A stretch of 56,842 bases of DNA from Pedobacter yulinensis (GTDB taxonomy: Bacteria; Bacteroidota; Bacteroidia; Sphingobacteriales; Sphingobacteriaceae), in the NCBI RefSeq assembly GCF_003029735.1, contig NZ_KZ686274.1, positions 1 to 56,842 on the forward strand, in the 5' to 3' direction. This document shows positions 32,857 to 41,487 of the stretch, piece after piece. A model generated the notes under the pieces. The model did not search any database. It had not been told where the DNA came from and saw only the letters and a list, made by a program, of their open reading frames with translations. Within the stretch, counting starts at the first letter, position 1. Each line of letters begins with the position of its first letter. The translations under genes were made by a program, and so were the position numbers.

Positions 32857-35070
32857 ATGAGTACATTCCAGGCCGATCTGACCAATTGTGACAGAGAGCC
32901 GATCCAGATACCGGGGAAGATCCAGTCTCACGGTTTCGCTGTCGCTGTGGCGCAGAAGACACTTATCATTACAGCTGTTAGTGATCATATCGGTTCCTGG
33001 CTGCCCGTAGATCCCGATACATTGCCCGGCAGCCCCCTGTCGGTGCTGGAGAATCTGCTGACTAAACATGATGACAACTTATCTGTAACGCAGCTGCTGC
33101 AGCTTGGCTTGCAGCGTCAGAGCTTTGATGCCATTAATCCGCACGCCATCACACTTGCGGGGGCTTCTTTTTATTTGATCTGCAGCCTGAACAAGGGTAC
33201 TATTCTGCTTGAATTTGAGCCTGCCAGCCTTGAATACGACATCCAGGGTTCGGTGGGGCGTTCTGCATCTGCCATGCTTGGCGGGAAGAATCTTCAGGCC
33301 CTGCTGCACAGCGCCGCTACTGAGATCAAACGGATCATCGGCTACGACCGTGTCATGATTTATAAGTTCCTGGAAGACGGCCATGGTGAAGTTATTGCAG
33401 AAGAGAAGGAAGCGCATCTTGACTCTTTTTATGGCTTGCATTACCCGGCAAGCGATATTCCTAAACAGGCCCGCGCACTGTATAAACTGAACCTGACCAG
33501 GCTGATTGCCGATGTGCACAGCCAGGATGCGGCACTCCTTGCAAACACAGAAGAGCCGCTCGACCTGACCTTCGCCCAGCTGCGGGCCGTTTCTCCCATT
33601 CATATCCAGTACTTGAAAAATATGGGCGTGGCGTCGAGTTTCAGTATATCGCTCATTGCGCATGACCAGTTGTGGGGCCTTGTTGCCTGTCACAACTACA
33701 GCCCTAAATACATTGATTACAAGGCGCGCGAAGGCGCCAAGTTGCTGGGACAGATTCTTTCCTCAGCCTTAGAGTACAGGCAAGAGGAAGAAGATGCCGA
33801 TAAGGTGGCGGCTTTCAAAAGCAGTGCAGCCATGCTGGCCGCCTACCTGGCAAAAGACAAAAACCTCGTCGATGCGCTAACCAGCCATGAACGCACACTG
33901 GTTAATTGCACCGAGGCACATGGCGCGGCGCTGCTTTTCGAGAATACGGTTACACTGGTTGGCCAGACGCCGGCTGAAACCGAAGTCCTTGCCCTGGCTG
34001 CCTGGCTAAAACAAAATATGGGCGACTCGGTTTACCATACCCATCAGCTGCCCGAAATTTACAGGCCTGCCTCTGCTTTTAAAGAAAAGGCTGCCGGAAT
34101 ATTGTCCTGCCTGATCAGCCGGGAACTCAGCGAAATGATGATCTGGTTCAAGCCCGAACGGATCAGCCTGGTGCAGTGGGCTGGGAATCCTGAAAAACCT
34201 GCTGAACCGGGACCGGAAGGGTTGATGCAACTCTCGCCCCGGAAATCCTTTGAATCCTGGACGCAGGAAGTCAGGAATACCTCAGAGCGGTGGACACAGG
34301 AGGAAATCACCGCGGTACTGAGCCTGCGGGAGATCGTCATTGCAGACATCAACAACAAAGCAACCGCCATCCGGACACTAAATGAAAAACTTCAGGCCGC
34401 ATACGAAGAGCTGGACACCTTTAGTTATACGATCTCACACGACTTGCGCACGCCCATTACCTCGATCAGGACCTATGCAGAAATGCTGTTAAAAACAAAC
34501 TTCGGCCTGAACGAGAGCTCCCGCAAAATGATTAACCGGATTGTCGCAGGCACCGAGAAAATGAATTTCCTGATCCGTGAAGTGCTCAATCTTTCAAAAG
34601 TCGGACGTGCGGAAATCGTTATGACAGATGTGGAAATGGGACCACTGATCGGGGAGATTGCCCAGGAAATAAAAACGGCCATGAAGGCGGCAGACGAGAC
34701 AATTGAGGTTGGTGCGACACCGCCGTTACGTGGCGACCGCACCATGCTCAGCCAGGTTTTTTCAAACATTATCGGCAACGGGGTCAAATACTCGTCTAAA
34801 AATCCCGCGCCGCGGGTGAAGATAAACGGTGTGGTCGCGGGCGGTGAGACCGTCTACAGTATTGCTGACAATGGCATAGGAATTGACGTCAGTTATTACG
34901 ACAGGGTTTTCGAACTCTTCAAGCGAATGGATAATGTGGCAGATATAGATGGAACTGGCGTTGGTCTGGCCATTGTGAAACGCATTGTTGAACGGCACCA
35001 GGGCAGGGTCTGGTTTGAAAGCAAACTCGGAACAGGTACCACTTTTTTTGTTGCATTTAGAAACAGATAG
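32857..35070 (+). CDS. bphP: Bacteriophytochrome histidine kinase
   Basis: The 737-residue protein is a red/far-red photoreceptor. The N-terminal PAS domain is preceded by Cys11 in NCDREPIQIPGKIQSHG, the biliverdin-attachment position of bacteriophytochromes. The GAF domain has HYPASDIPKQARALY (D200-I-P). The PHY domain has SPRKSFESW (the PRxSF tongue, about 461-465). The output is a HisKA domain with H528 in SHDLRTPITS and a HATPase_c domain (IGNGVKYSS, DNGIGI, GTGVGLAIVKRIV). It binds biliverdin and its kinase activity should depend on light. The operon continues with a receiver gene 11 bp downstream and a heme oxygenase that supplies biliverdin. Confidence 0.96.
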   Translation: MSTFQADLTNCDREPIQIPGKIQSHGFAVAVAQKTLIITAVSDHIGSWLPVDPDTLPGSPLSVLENLLTKHDDNLSVTQLLQLGLQRQSFDAINPHAITLAGASFYLICSLNKGTILLEFEPASLEYDIQGSVGRSASAMLGGKNLQALLHSAATEIKRIIGYDRVMIYKFLEDGHGEVIAEEKEAHLDSFYGLHYPASDIPKQARALYKLNLTRLIADVHSQDAALLANTEEPLDLTFAQLRAVSPIHIQYLKNMGVASSFSISLIAHDQLWGLVACHNYSPKYIDYKAREGAKLLGQILSSALEYRQEEEDADKVAAFKSSAAMLAAYLAKDKNLVDALTSHERTLVNCTEAHGAALLFENTVTLVGQTPAETEVLALAAWLKQNMGDSVYHTHQLPEIYRPASAFKEKAAGILSCLISRELSEMMIWFKPERISLVQWAGNPEKPAEPGPEGLMQLSPRKSFESWTQEVRNTSERWTQEEITAVLSLREIVIADINNKATAIRTLNEKLQAAYEELDTFSYTISHDLRTPITSIRTYAEMLLKTNFGLNESSRKMINRIVAGTEKMNFLIREVLNLSKVGRAEIVMTDVEMGPLIGEIAQEIKTAMKAADETIEVGATPPLRGDRTMLSQVFSNIIGNGVKYSSKNPAPRVKINGVVAGGETVYSIADNGIGIDVSYYDRVFELFKRMDNVADIDGTGVGLAIVKRIVERHQGRVWFESKLGTGTTFFVAFRNR

Positions 35071-35081
35071 GAGAACAGACG

Positions 35082-35501
35082 GTGAAGGCACCAGATATTT
35101 TTTACGTAGAAGACGATCCCGATTATGTGTTTTTCATGGAAAACGCGATACAGGAAATAGGAGACAACCTGGTTTTAAGGGTTGCCTCAGACGGGCAGGA
35201 AGCGATCAGCTCACTCAAACGCCTGATTGATGAAAAAACAGTTCCGAAGCTGATCCTGCTCGATTTGAACCTGCCTAATATTTCCGGACTCGACATCCTG
35301 CGCTTCATTCGTGAAATTCCCGCAATGAAGACCGTTCCCGTGCTGCTGTTCTCAACTTCAGACAGTCCGAAAGATGTGCGTGCGTCGATTGAATTCGGTG
35401 CAAACGCTTATGTCACCAAACCCGATGGTTATGAGAAGCTGCTTCAGTGTATTGACTCTGTACAGAAATTTTGGTTCAATCACCATTTGCGCGTCAACTG
35501 A
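35082..35501 (+). CDS. Rcp1-like single-domain response regulator of the phytochrome
   Basis: The 139-residue receiver domain has E10-D11-D12, phospho-acceptor D61 in LILLDLNLPNISG and Lys in VTKPDGYEKL. The insertion before the acceptor strand (LIDEKTVPK) and the C-terminal FWFNHH are typical of Rcp1-type regulators that partner phytochromes. It starts with GTG at 35082; an AGGAG overlaps the stop codon of bphP and gives a real Shine-Dalgarno at good spacing, unusual in this window. It lacks an output domain. Confidence 0.92.
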   Translation: MKAPDIFYVEDDPDYVFFMENAIQEIGDNLVLRVASDGQEAISSLKRLIDEKTVPKLILLDLNLPNISGLDILRFIREIPAMKTVPVLLFSTSDSPKDVRASIEFGANAYVTKPDGYEKLLQCIDSVQKFWFNHHLRVN

Positions 35502-35526
35502 TAATTTCCGGTCCGTATAAAGTTTA

Positions 35527-36123
35527 ATGATCACACAACGTTTACGTTCAGAGACAGCCGACCGCCACCAGGCGCTCGAGTCAGCCATGTTTGTTCATGA
35601 AATTATGTCAAGGTCGCTTAGCTTTGACCAGTACAGGCAGATCCTGGCTGTGAACCTGCTGGCGCACGAATTGATCGAGCCCGGGCTGTTCGCCGGTTTC
35701 GACCCGGAAATTGCTGCAGAACTCGGTCTGGATTCGAGGAAAAAATTGCCGGCACTCAGGCAGGATGCTGCAGAGGCGAAACTGGATCCTGCCAGATTCC
35801 CCCGAATTGATCCTGGTGAAATGGTGTTCCCGCAAAAATCTGCTGCGTCGCAGCTTGGCGCTTTGTATGTGCTTGAAGGCGCCACGCTTGGCGGAAACAT
35901 GATCCGCAGGCAGCTGGTTCAGATTCCGCATTTTGAAGGTCTTTCTTTTGCATATTATGGTATTTACGGAGATGCACTGGCCGCGCGGTGGAAACATTTT
36001 CAGTCTGTACTGGAAATATATGTCTCACCCGGCAAAGCACAGAACTGCCTTGATGCTGCAAACTCCATGTTCGATAACCTGCTGCTGATTTCGCAACGCG
36101 TGAGCGGGTCTTTTGCTGTTTAA
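35527..36123 (+). CDS. bphO: Biliverdin-producing heme oxygenase
   Basis: The 198-residue protein has the heme oxygenase fold: proximal His in TADRHQALES and the distal helix GALYVLEGATLGGNMI with its Gly-rich kink. It opens heme to biliverdin, CO and iron using reductant-delivered electrons. It sits 25 bp after the response regulator and is the third gene of the phytochrome operon, so its main job is most likely supply of the BphP chromophore. An iron-acquisition role is less likely here, as no heme uptake gene is nearby. An intrinsic terminator follows 24 bp later. Confidence 0.93.
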   Translation: MITQRLRSETADRHQALESAMFVHEIMSRSLSFDQYRQILAVNLLAHELIEPGLFAGFDPEIAAELGLDSRKKLPALRQDAAEAKLDPARFPRIDPGEMVFPQKSAASQLGALYVLEGATLGGNMIRRQLVQIPHFEGLSFAYYGIYGDALAARWKHFQSVLEIYVSPGKAQNCLDAANSMFDNLLLISQRVSGSFAV

Positions 36124-36147
36124 TTTTATTTATTTTCTACTGTAGCC

Positions 36148-36168
36148 ATGCCCGAAAGGGCATTTTTT
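36148..36168 (+). terminator. Intrinsic terminator of the phytochrome operon
   Basis: A 6-bp stem ATGCCC/GGGCAT with a stable GAAA tetraloop (36154-36157) is followed directly by a six-T run. It closes the bphP-regulator-bphO unit. Confidence 0.85.
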
Positions 36169-36290
36169 GTTACTAAGATTTAATATTAGTTGTTATTTTG
36201 TTTAATTTACTTTAATTTAATTAAAATACGACCTGGGTGTGCTGTTGCTGCGGGACCCTTCAACTCTTTCTGTAACAAGTTCAAAAAAAA

Positions 36291-36321
36291 TTTGCATTAC
36301 GAATAATTATGTATAGTTTCG
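36291..36321 (+). promoter_or_regulatory. Bacteroidota promoter of the SusC/SusD locus
   Basis: TTTG at 36291-36294, a 19-base spacer and TAGTTTCG at 36314-36321 match the TTTG / TAnnTTTG consensus with one mismatch in the -7 element. Transcription would start near 36327, leaving a leader of about 260 bases before the susC ATG at 36589. Confidence 0.6.
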
Positions 36322-36588
36322 TTTTGTTGTTAATGGACGTTTGAGCGAAAGAAGTGAAAAATACCGGAAGCAACGAAATAACCAAATATGAACCAGCAGT
36401 GAGTTTTATGAAGCACAGGCGTCTTCAGATAAAAATTTTGAGAAGGCACGTCATGCAAAAGAAAACCGGTCTGTATCCCGGCCGGTCCATTAAACATACA
36501 AAATTTACGCGGTGCCCGTCAGGTAGTTATGCCTGGTAAAACGAAATTAAACGAAATAACGCTATTTATTAATCTTCTATTTGAATTT
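36322..36588 (+). other. Long 5' leader of the SusC-like gene
   Basis: These bases lie between the predicted promoter and the SusC start. A short frame (36354-36539) starts with GTG, is very basic and lacks a family, so I do not call it a gene. A weak hairpin pairs ACCGG (36465-36469) with CCGGT (36482-36486). No known riboswitch is recognised. Confidence 0.45.
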
Positions 36589-39500
36589 ATGAATCAAAAT
36601 TCTACTCAAGCTTTGTCTGTCTGCAACTCCCTGGAAACCGGGGTCTTGCAAGCGGAAAGCCCGCGAGGCCGCTCACGCGATGCCGGTTCGTCTGCAAGCG
36701 GCAAATCCTGGCGGGCGCTGCTCATCGCTTTTGTGCTTGTGTTGTCCGGACTGGGAGTCCGCGCACAAAACCTGGTGGTAAAGGGCAGGGTAGTGGACGA
36801 TGCTGATAACAGTGCGGTTATCGGTGTAAACATTATGAATGCACAACGCCAGGTGCTGGGAACCACCGACGTAAACGGCGCGTTCTCGATCAGTGTTGCT
36901 GCGGGGGGGCAGGTCACTTTTAGTATTGTTGGTTACACCCAGCTAAGCCGAAGTTTTACTGCTGCAGCGCAAAATGTGCTCGTTCGCATGAAGCCGGCCA
37001 GTAATGCTCTCGATGAGGTTGTTGTTACCGCCCTGGGCATTAAGCGTGAAGAAAAATCGCTGGGTTACGCCGTAACCAAAGTGGACAGCACTGACCTGAC
37101 GCGTGCCGTCTCGAGTAACTGGACAGACGCGTTGTCGGGCAAGGTAGCTGGTCTGAACCTGGTTCGCTCAAACAGCGGTCCGGCGGGCTCAAACAAAATC
37201 ATCCTGCGGGGTGAGAACAACCTGACAGGAGATAACGAAGCACTGATCGTTGTAGATGGCGTGGTGATCAATAACAGTGGCGGCCGCCGGTCTGCCAACG
37301 GCTCTGACAACGTCTATGGAACGGGCAGTGATAACATGCCCGCTGATTATGGCAGTTCGCTGAACGACATCAACCCGGAAGATATTGAAAGCGTTTCGGT
37401 GCTCAAAGGACCTGGTGCCGCTGCGTTATATGGACAACGGGGCGCCAATGGTGCAATTATCATTACCACCAAATCGGGCAGCTCGAAAAACAAGAAAAAT
37501 AAGATCGGTATCAAGTTTACCTCTAATGGTTCACTCGAATCTGTGAACCGCTGGCCCGATCTGCAGTATGAATATGGTCAGGGCACAGACGGCGCTACCT
37601 ATTATTCTTATGACCAGGGCCCTGACGGACTCAGCACCAGCGGAACAAGTTCTGCTTACGGCCCGCGGTTCGACCCCAACCTGATGTTTTATCAATATGA
37701 TCCGGTGAAACAGGGTCAGGCTTCTGTCCGTACGCCATGGGTGCCTTATAAAAACCAGATCCGCGAGTTTTTCGAAACTGGACAGAACCTGAGCAACTCG
37801 CTAAGCATTGATACAAAAATTGGTAGCACCACAGGCCGTCTTTCGCTCACGAACCAGGAAAACACCTGGATTATTCCGAATACCGGTTTCGAGCGTACAA
37901 CGGCGGCATTGTCGACAACGACAGACATTACAAAAAAGCTGAAATTGACCACCAAGCTCAATTATGGTAACCGTTTTAGCGATAACCTGCCGGGCGCGGG
38001 ATACGGCAACCAGTCGCTGATGTACTGGTTCATTTTCTGGCAGCCCAATGCCGACCTGAACTGGCTGAAGAACTATTGGCAGAATGGCCAGGAGAACCTT
38101 AAAATAGAGTATCCATTCAGTTCATTCCCTGAAAACCCATATGCCATTTCAAATGAGTTCATAAACCGGACAGGGCGCCATAATGTAACCGCCAACGTAA
38201 CTGCATCCTACCAGTTTACCAAGGCTTTGAGCCTGCAGCTGCGGTCAACCGTTGACTGGGTTGGTGAGCGTCGTGCACAGGACCGTCCGTATGATGCCGG
38301 CAGCAAACTGCCCTATGGTTCACACCGTGAACAAAAAATACGCGGCAGCGAAACCAATAACGAGTTCCTGGTTCGCTACAGCAAGAAGTTCAGTAAAATC
38401 GACGTGAATGCGCTCGTAGGCGGCAGCCAGTTGAAAAACCGGTACAACCGTTCGGATCTGCGCGCAGATGGCCTGGTCATTCCTAAGCTTTATGAATTGA
38501 CCAACAACCGGTTCCCGATCGTGTCCATCCCGGACACCAGCCGGTATAACATTAACAGTTTCTTCGGCAGTGTGTCTTTAGGCTATAAAAATTACCTGTA
38601 CCTTGACGTGACCGGCCGGCAGGACTGGAGCAGCGTTTTGGCCACGCCGACTCGTACAGATAATGTAGGCTTCTTTTACCCTTCGGTCAGCGGCAGTTTT
38701 GTACTGTCTGAAGTAACTAAACTTCCAGAAGCGATTTCGTTCGCCAAGCTGCGCGCTTCGGTTTCGCAGGTAGGCAGCGGCAGTACCACACCTTACCGTA
38801 CGGCTTATACGTATGGGCTGGCTGCGAGTGGGCAATACCCCGACAGTGCGCTGCTAAACCCGTCTATTTTGCCAAACCCGGATCTTCAGCCGCTCAAAAC
38901 AACCACCTTCGAGGTCGGCGCAGAAGTAAACTTCTTCAAAAACCGCCTGAATGTCGATGTAGCCTTTTACTCGGGAAATACCAAAAACCAGATCCTGACC
39001 AGGATAGTTGACCGTTCGTCGGGGTACACCTCGGCATTGATCAATGCAGGCCGGGTAGATAACAGCGGTTTTGAAGCCTCAGTAAACGGTACCATTATCA
39101 AAGGCAAAGGGAAGGGCTTTAACTGGCGCATGTTCAGTACATTCTCTACCAACCGCAACCAGATCAAAGAGCTGGCAGACAGTTCAGTCATTCTGCGTAC
39201 CGGTCCGGTAGGCGGGGGTCAGATTGTAGCCCGGGTGGGCGGTTCAATGGGCGACCTGTATGGCCGTGGTTATGAGCGCGATCCGCAGGGTAATGTGATC
39301 TACGACGGCACAACCGGTTTTGCTAAAATTTCGCAAAACGTGGTTTACCTGGGCAACACCATCCCGAAATACCGCGCGTCACTCGGTACCGAGTTTGCCT
39401 ATCAGAATTTTAGCCTGAATGTCCTGTTCGATGCGCAGATGGGCGCTGTGGGCCACTCTCTGACCAACTACAAACTTGTTGAACAGGGCAAGACCACCAG

Positions 39501-39900
39501 CACGCTCCCGGGGCGGTACAGCGGCATTATCGGCAATGGTGTGGTGCAAAACCCCGACGGCTCATTCCGGCCGAACGATGTGGTTGCAAATGATATCGAT
39601 GAGTATTACCGTTCGCATATGGGAACCGATAACGCCGAGGGCAACACCTTCAGCACAGACTATATTAAATTCCGCGAGGCTGCACTTAATTACAAATTCA
39701 GTCCGCGCGTGGCCAAATCGCTTGGCCTGAACTCGATGAGTTTCGGTGTGTATGGCCGCAACCTGTTTATCTGGTCTCCATGGCCAATGTTCGACCCGGA
39801 GTTTGGAACACTTGCCGGCAGCGACATTGTTCAGGGCTTCGAAGTGGCTCAATTCCCGTCGACCAGGACATTTGGTTTCAACTTCGTTATTGGCATTTAA
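36589..39900 (+). CDS. SusC/RagA family TonB-linked outer-membrane transporter
   Basis: The 1103-residue protein starts with a ~40-residue polar segment and a signal peptide (ALLIAFVLVLSGLGVRA, cleavage before QNLVV). A carboxypeptidase-regulatory-like domain (VVKGRVVDDADNSAVIGVNI), a TonB-box region (ALDEVVVTALGI), a plug (GLNLVRSNSGPAGS, VVDGVVINN, LKGPGAAALYGQRGANGAI) and a 22-strand barrel follow. With its SusD lipoprotein it imports a large or scarce nutrient through the outer membrane by proton-motive force. The ligand is not told by this sequence; phosphodiesterase genes downstream suggest an organophosphate. An ATG at 36529 in frame would add 20 residues; I prefer 36589. Confidence 0.95.
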   Translation: MNQNSTQALSVCNSLETGVLQAESPRGRSRDAGSSASGKSWRALLIAFVLVLSGLGVRAQNLVVKGRVVDDADNSAVIGVNIMNAQRQVLGTTDVNGAFSISVAAGGQVTFSIVGYTQLSRSFTAAAQNVLVRMKPASNALDEVVVTALGIKREEKSLGYAVTKVDSTDLTRAVSSNWTDALSGKVAGLNLVRSNSGPAGSNKIILRGENNLTGDNEALIVVDGVVINNSGGRRSANGSDNVYGTGSDNMPADYGSSLNDINPEDIESVSVLKGPGAAALYGQRGANGAIIITTKSGSSKNKKNKIGIKFTSNGSLESVNRWPDLQYEYGQGTDGATYYSYDQGPDGLSTSGTSSAYGPRFDPNLMFYQYDPVKQGQASVRTPWVPYKNQIREFFETGQNLSNSLSIDTKIGSTTGRLSLTNQENTWIIPNTGFERTTAALSTTTDITKKLKLTTKLNYGNRFSDNLPGAGYGNQSLMYWFIFWQPNADLNWLKNYWQNGQENLKIEYPFSSFPENPYAISNEFINRTGRHNVTANVTASYQFTKALSLQLRSTVDWVGERRAQDRPYDAGSKLPYGSHREQKIRGSETNNEFLVRYSKKFSKIDVNALVGGSQLKNRYNRSDLRADGLVIPKLYELTNNRFPIVSIPDTSRYNINSFFGSVSLGYKNYLYLDVTGRQDWSSVLATPTRTDNVGFFYPSVSGSFVLSEVTKLPEAISFAKLRASVSQVGSGSTTPYRTAYTYGLAASGQYPDSALLNPSILPNPDLQPLKTTTFEVGAEVNFFKNRLNVDVAFYSGNTKNQILTRIVDRSSGYTSALINAGRVDNSGFEASVNGTIIKGKGKGFNWRMFSTFSTNRNQIKELADSSVILRTGPVGGGQIVARVGGSMGDLYGRGYERDPQGNVIYDGTTGFAKISQNVVYLGNTIPKYRASLGTEFAYQNFSLNVLFDAQMGAVGHSLTNYKLVEQGKTTSTLPGRYSGIIGNGVVQNPDGSFRPNDVVANDIDEYYRSHMGTDNAEGNTFSTDYIKFREAALNYKFSPRVAKSLGLNSMSFGVYGRNLFIWSPWPMFDPEFGTLAGSDIVQGFEVAQFPSTRTFGFNFVIGI

Positions 39901-39913
39901 GAATTAAAGAGAC

Positions 39914-41473
39914 ATGAAAAATTTAAAACATACAGCGCTGGGGAGCTTGATTTTGATGAGTTCGCTGCTCAGTTCCTGTGATAAGGACTTTACCGAGATC
40001 AATACCGATCCGATTAACATCCTGGAGACCACCCCTGAAAAACTACTGGCGCCGGCACTTATTAACGTGATGAACGCAAACATGCTGCGCAATCGGAACT
40101 TCAATAATGAACTGATGCAGGTTACTGTCTCGATCAGCGATGGTGATGCAACCGTATTCAGGTATGAATTCAGGAACACATTCTCAGATTACCTCTGGAA
40201 CAGCTGGTATCCCCAGCTTACCAACCTGAAAGACGTGTACCAGCTGGCATCGACCGGGGCATCTGCCAACAAGTCGTACCAGGGTATTTCGCTGGTTGCA
40301 CAATCCTGGGTGTCTTCCTTACTGACCGATACCTACGGCGATGTGCCTTACTTGCAGGCGAACAAGGGCAAGGAGGGAATTCTCGAGCCTGCCTTCGACC
40401 GTCAGAAAGACATCTACCTGGATATGTTCAAAAAACTGGAAGAAGCCAACACGCTGCTTAGTGCCGGAACGCCTATTCTGCCCATTTCCGATCCGGTGTT
40501 CAAGGGGGATATTACCAAGTGGCGCAAATTCTGCAACACCCTGTACCTGCGTTTACTGATGCGTGTTTCAGGCAAACCGGAAGTTTCAGCACAGGTTATA
40601 GCTAAAATAAAGGAAATTGCCGAGACCAACCGGGCCAACTACCCGATTATGACCAGCAATGCCGATGCGGCATTCATCAGGTGGAACGGCGGTTCGAATA
40701 CGTCAGACCCGTATACCTCGCCGTTTGTAAATGGTGTACGTGCACAGGACTTTCGGGCACCTTCTATGGCGTCATTCTTTATTGACCACCTGCGCGACTG
40801 GGGCGATCCGCGCCTGGACGCGAGCGCGCCAAACGGCGACAACGGTGTAAACAGGCTCGGAATATCGCAGGGACCTTCAGGATACTCGGGTGTTCCCAGC
40901 GGTTATGCGGTAGGCTCAGGTTTTGTGAGGCAGGCGTACTTCATTTCCTTTGACAACACAACCAACGGAACGCGCTCGCTTCAGGTGAATCCGCTTACCG
41001 GAATCCTGATGACTTATGGGGAACTGCAGTTTATTCTGGCTGAAGCTGCTGTGAAAGGCTGGATCAGCGGTTCGGCAGAAACTTATTATTACAACGGGAT
41101 CGCTGCTGCCATCAACTATTGGGTACCCGCCTTTTCTGCTTCGCCAGGTGTACCCAGGTTTGCAGAATATATTGAGAATGCTGACCTCATGTGGGAAGCA
41201 GGAGGATCGCTTGACGTGAAGATGGAACAGATCCATATTCAAAAATATTTTGCACTGTTCTCGACCGATCTGCAGCAATGGTTTGAATACCGCCGCACCG
41301 GGCATCCGGTATTGCCAAAAGGACCGGGCTTGCGAAATGGCGGTGTGATGCCGGCACGTATGGTTTATCCGGTCTACGTGCAGTCAGCCAATCCAACCAA
41401 TTACGCTGCGGCAGTTGCAGCCCAGGGACCAGACCTTATTTCAACCAATGTGTGGTGGCAAAAAAGCAACTAA
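39914..41473 (+). CDS. SusD/RagB-like surface lipoprotein (SusD_2 family)
   Basis: The 519-residue lipoprotein has a lipobox, LLSSC, and an acidic CDKDFTEINTDP start. That start fits both the Bacteroidota surface-export signal and the opening of SusD_2 proteins. Internal motifs include NSWYPQLTNLKDVY, LLTDTYGDVPY and KWRKFCNTLYLRLLMR. SusD proteins close over the SusC barrel and capture the ligand. It begins 13 bp after susC, in the usual order. The ligand is unknown. Confidence 0.94.
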   Translation: MKNLKHTALGSLILMSSLLSSCDKDFTEINTDPINILETTPEKLLAPALINVMNANMLRNRNFNNELMQVTVSISDGDATVFRYEFRNTFSDYLWNSWYPQLTNLKDVYQLASTGASANKSYQGISLVAQSWVSSLLTDTYGDVPYLQANKGKEGILEPAFDRQKDIYLDMFKKLEEANTLLSAGTPILPISDPVFKGDITKWRKFCNTLYLRLLMRVSGKPEVSAQVIAKIKEIAETNRANYPIMTSNADAAFIRWNGGSNTSDPYTSPFVNGVRAQDFRAPSMASFFIDHLRDWGDPRLDASAPNGDNGVNRLGISQGPSGYSGVPSGYAVGSGFVRQAYFISFDNTTNGTRSLQVNPLTGILMTYGELQFILAEAAVKGWISGSAETYYYNGIAAAINYWVPAFSASPGVPRFAEYIENADLMWEAGGSLDVKMEQIHIQKYFALFSTDLQQWFEYRRTGHPVLPKGPGLRNGGVMPARMVYPVYVQSANPTNYAAAVAAQGPDLISTNVWWQKSN

Positions 41474-41487
41474 ATAAACGTATCGAC

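Noticed and set aside
32554..33069. A minus-strand frame across the phytochrome promoter
   Set aside because: It overlaps the promoter and the 5' end of bphP and reads as low-complexity antisense sequence.
36354..36539. A 61-codon frame in the susC leader
   Set aside because: It starts with GTG, is very basic, has no signal or family and overlaps the predicted 5' leader.
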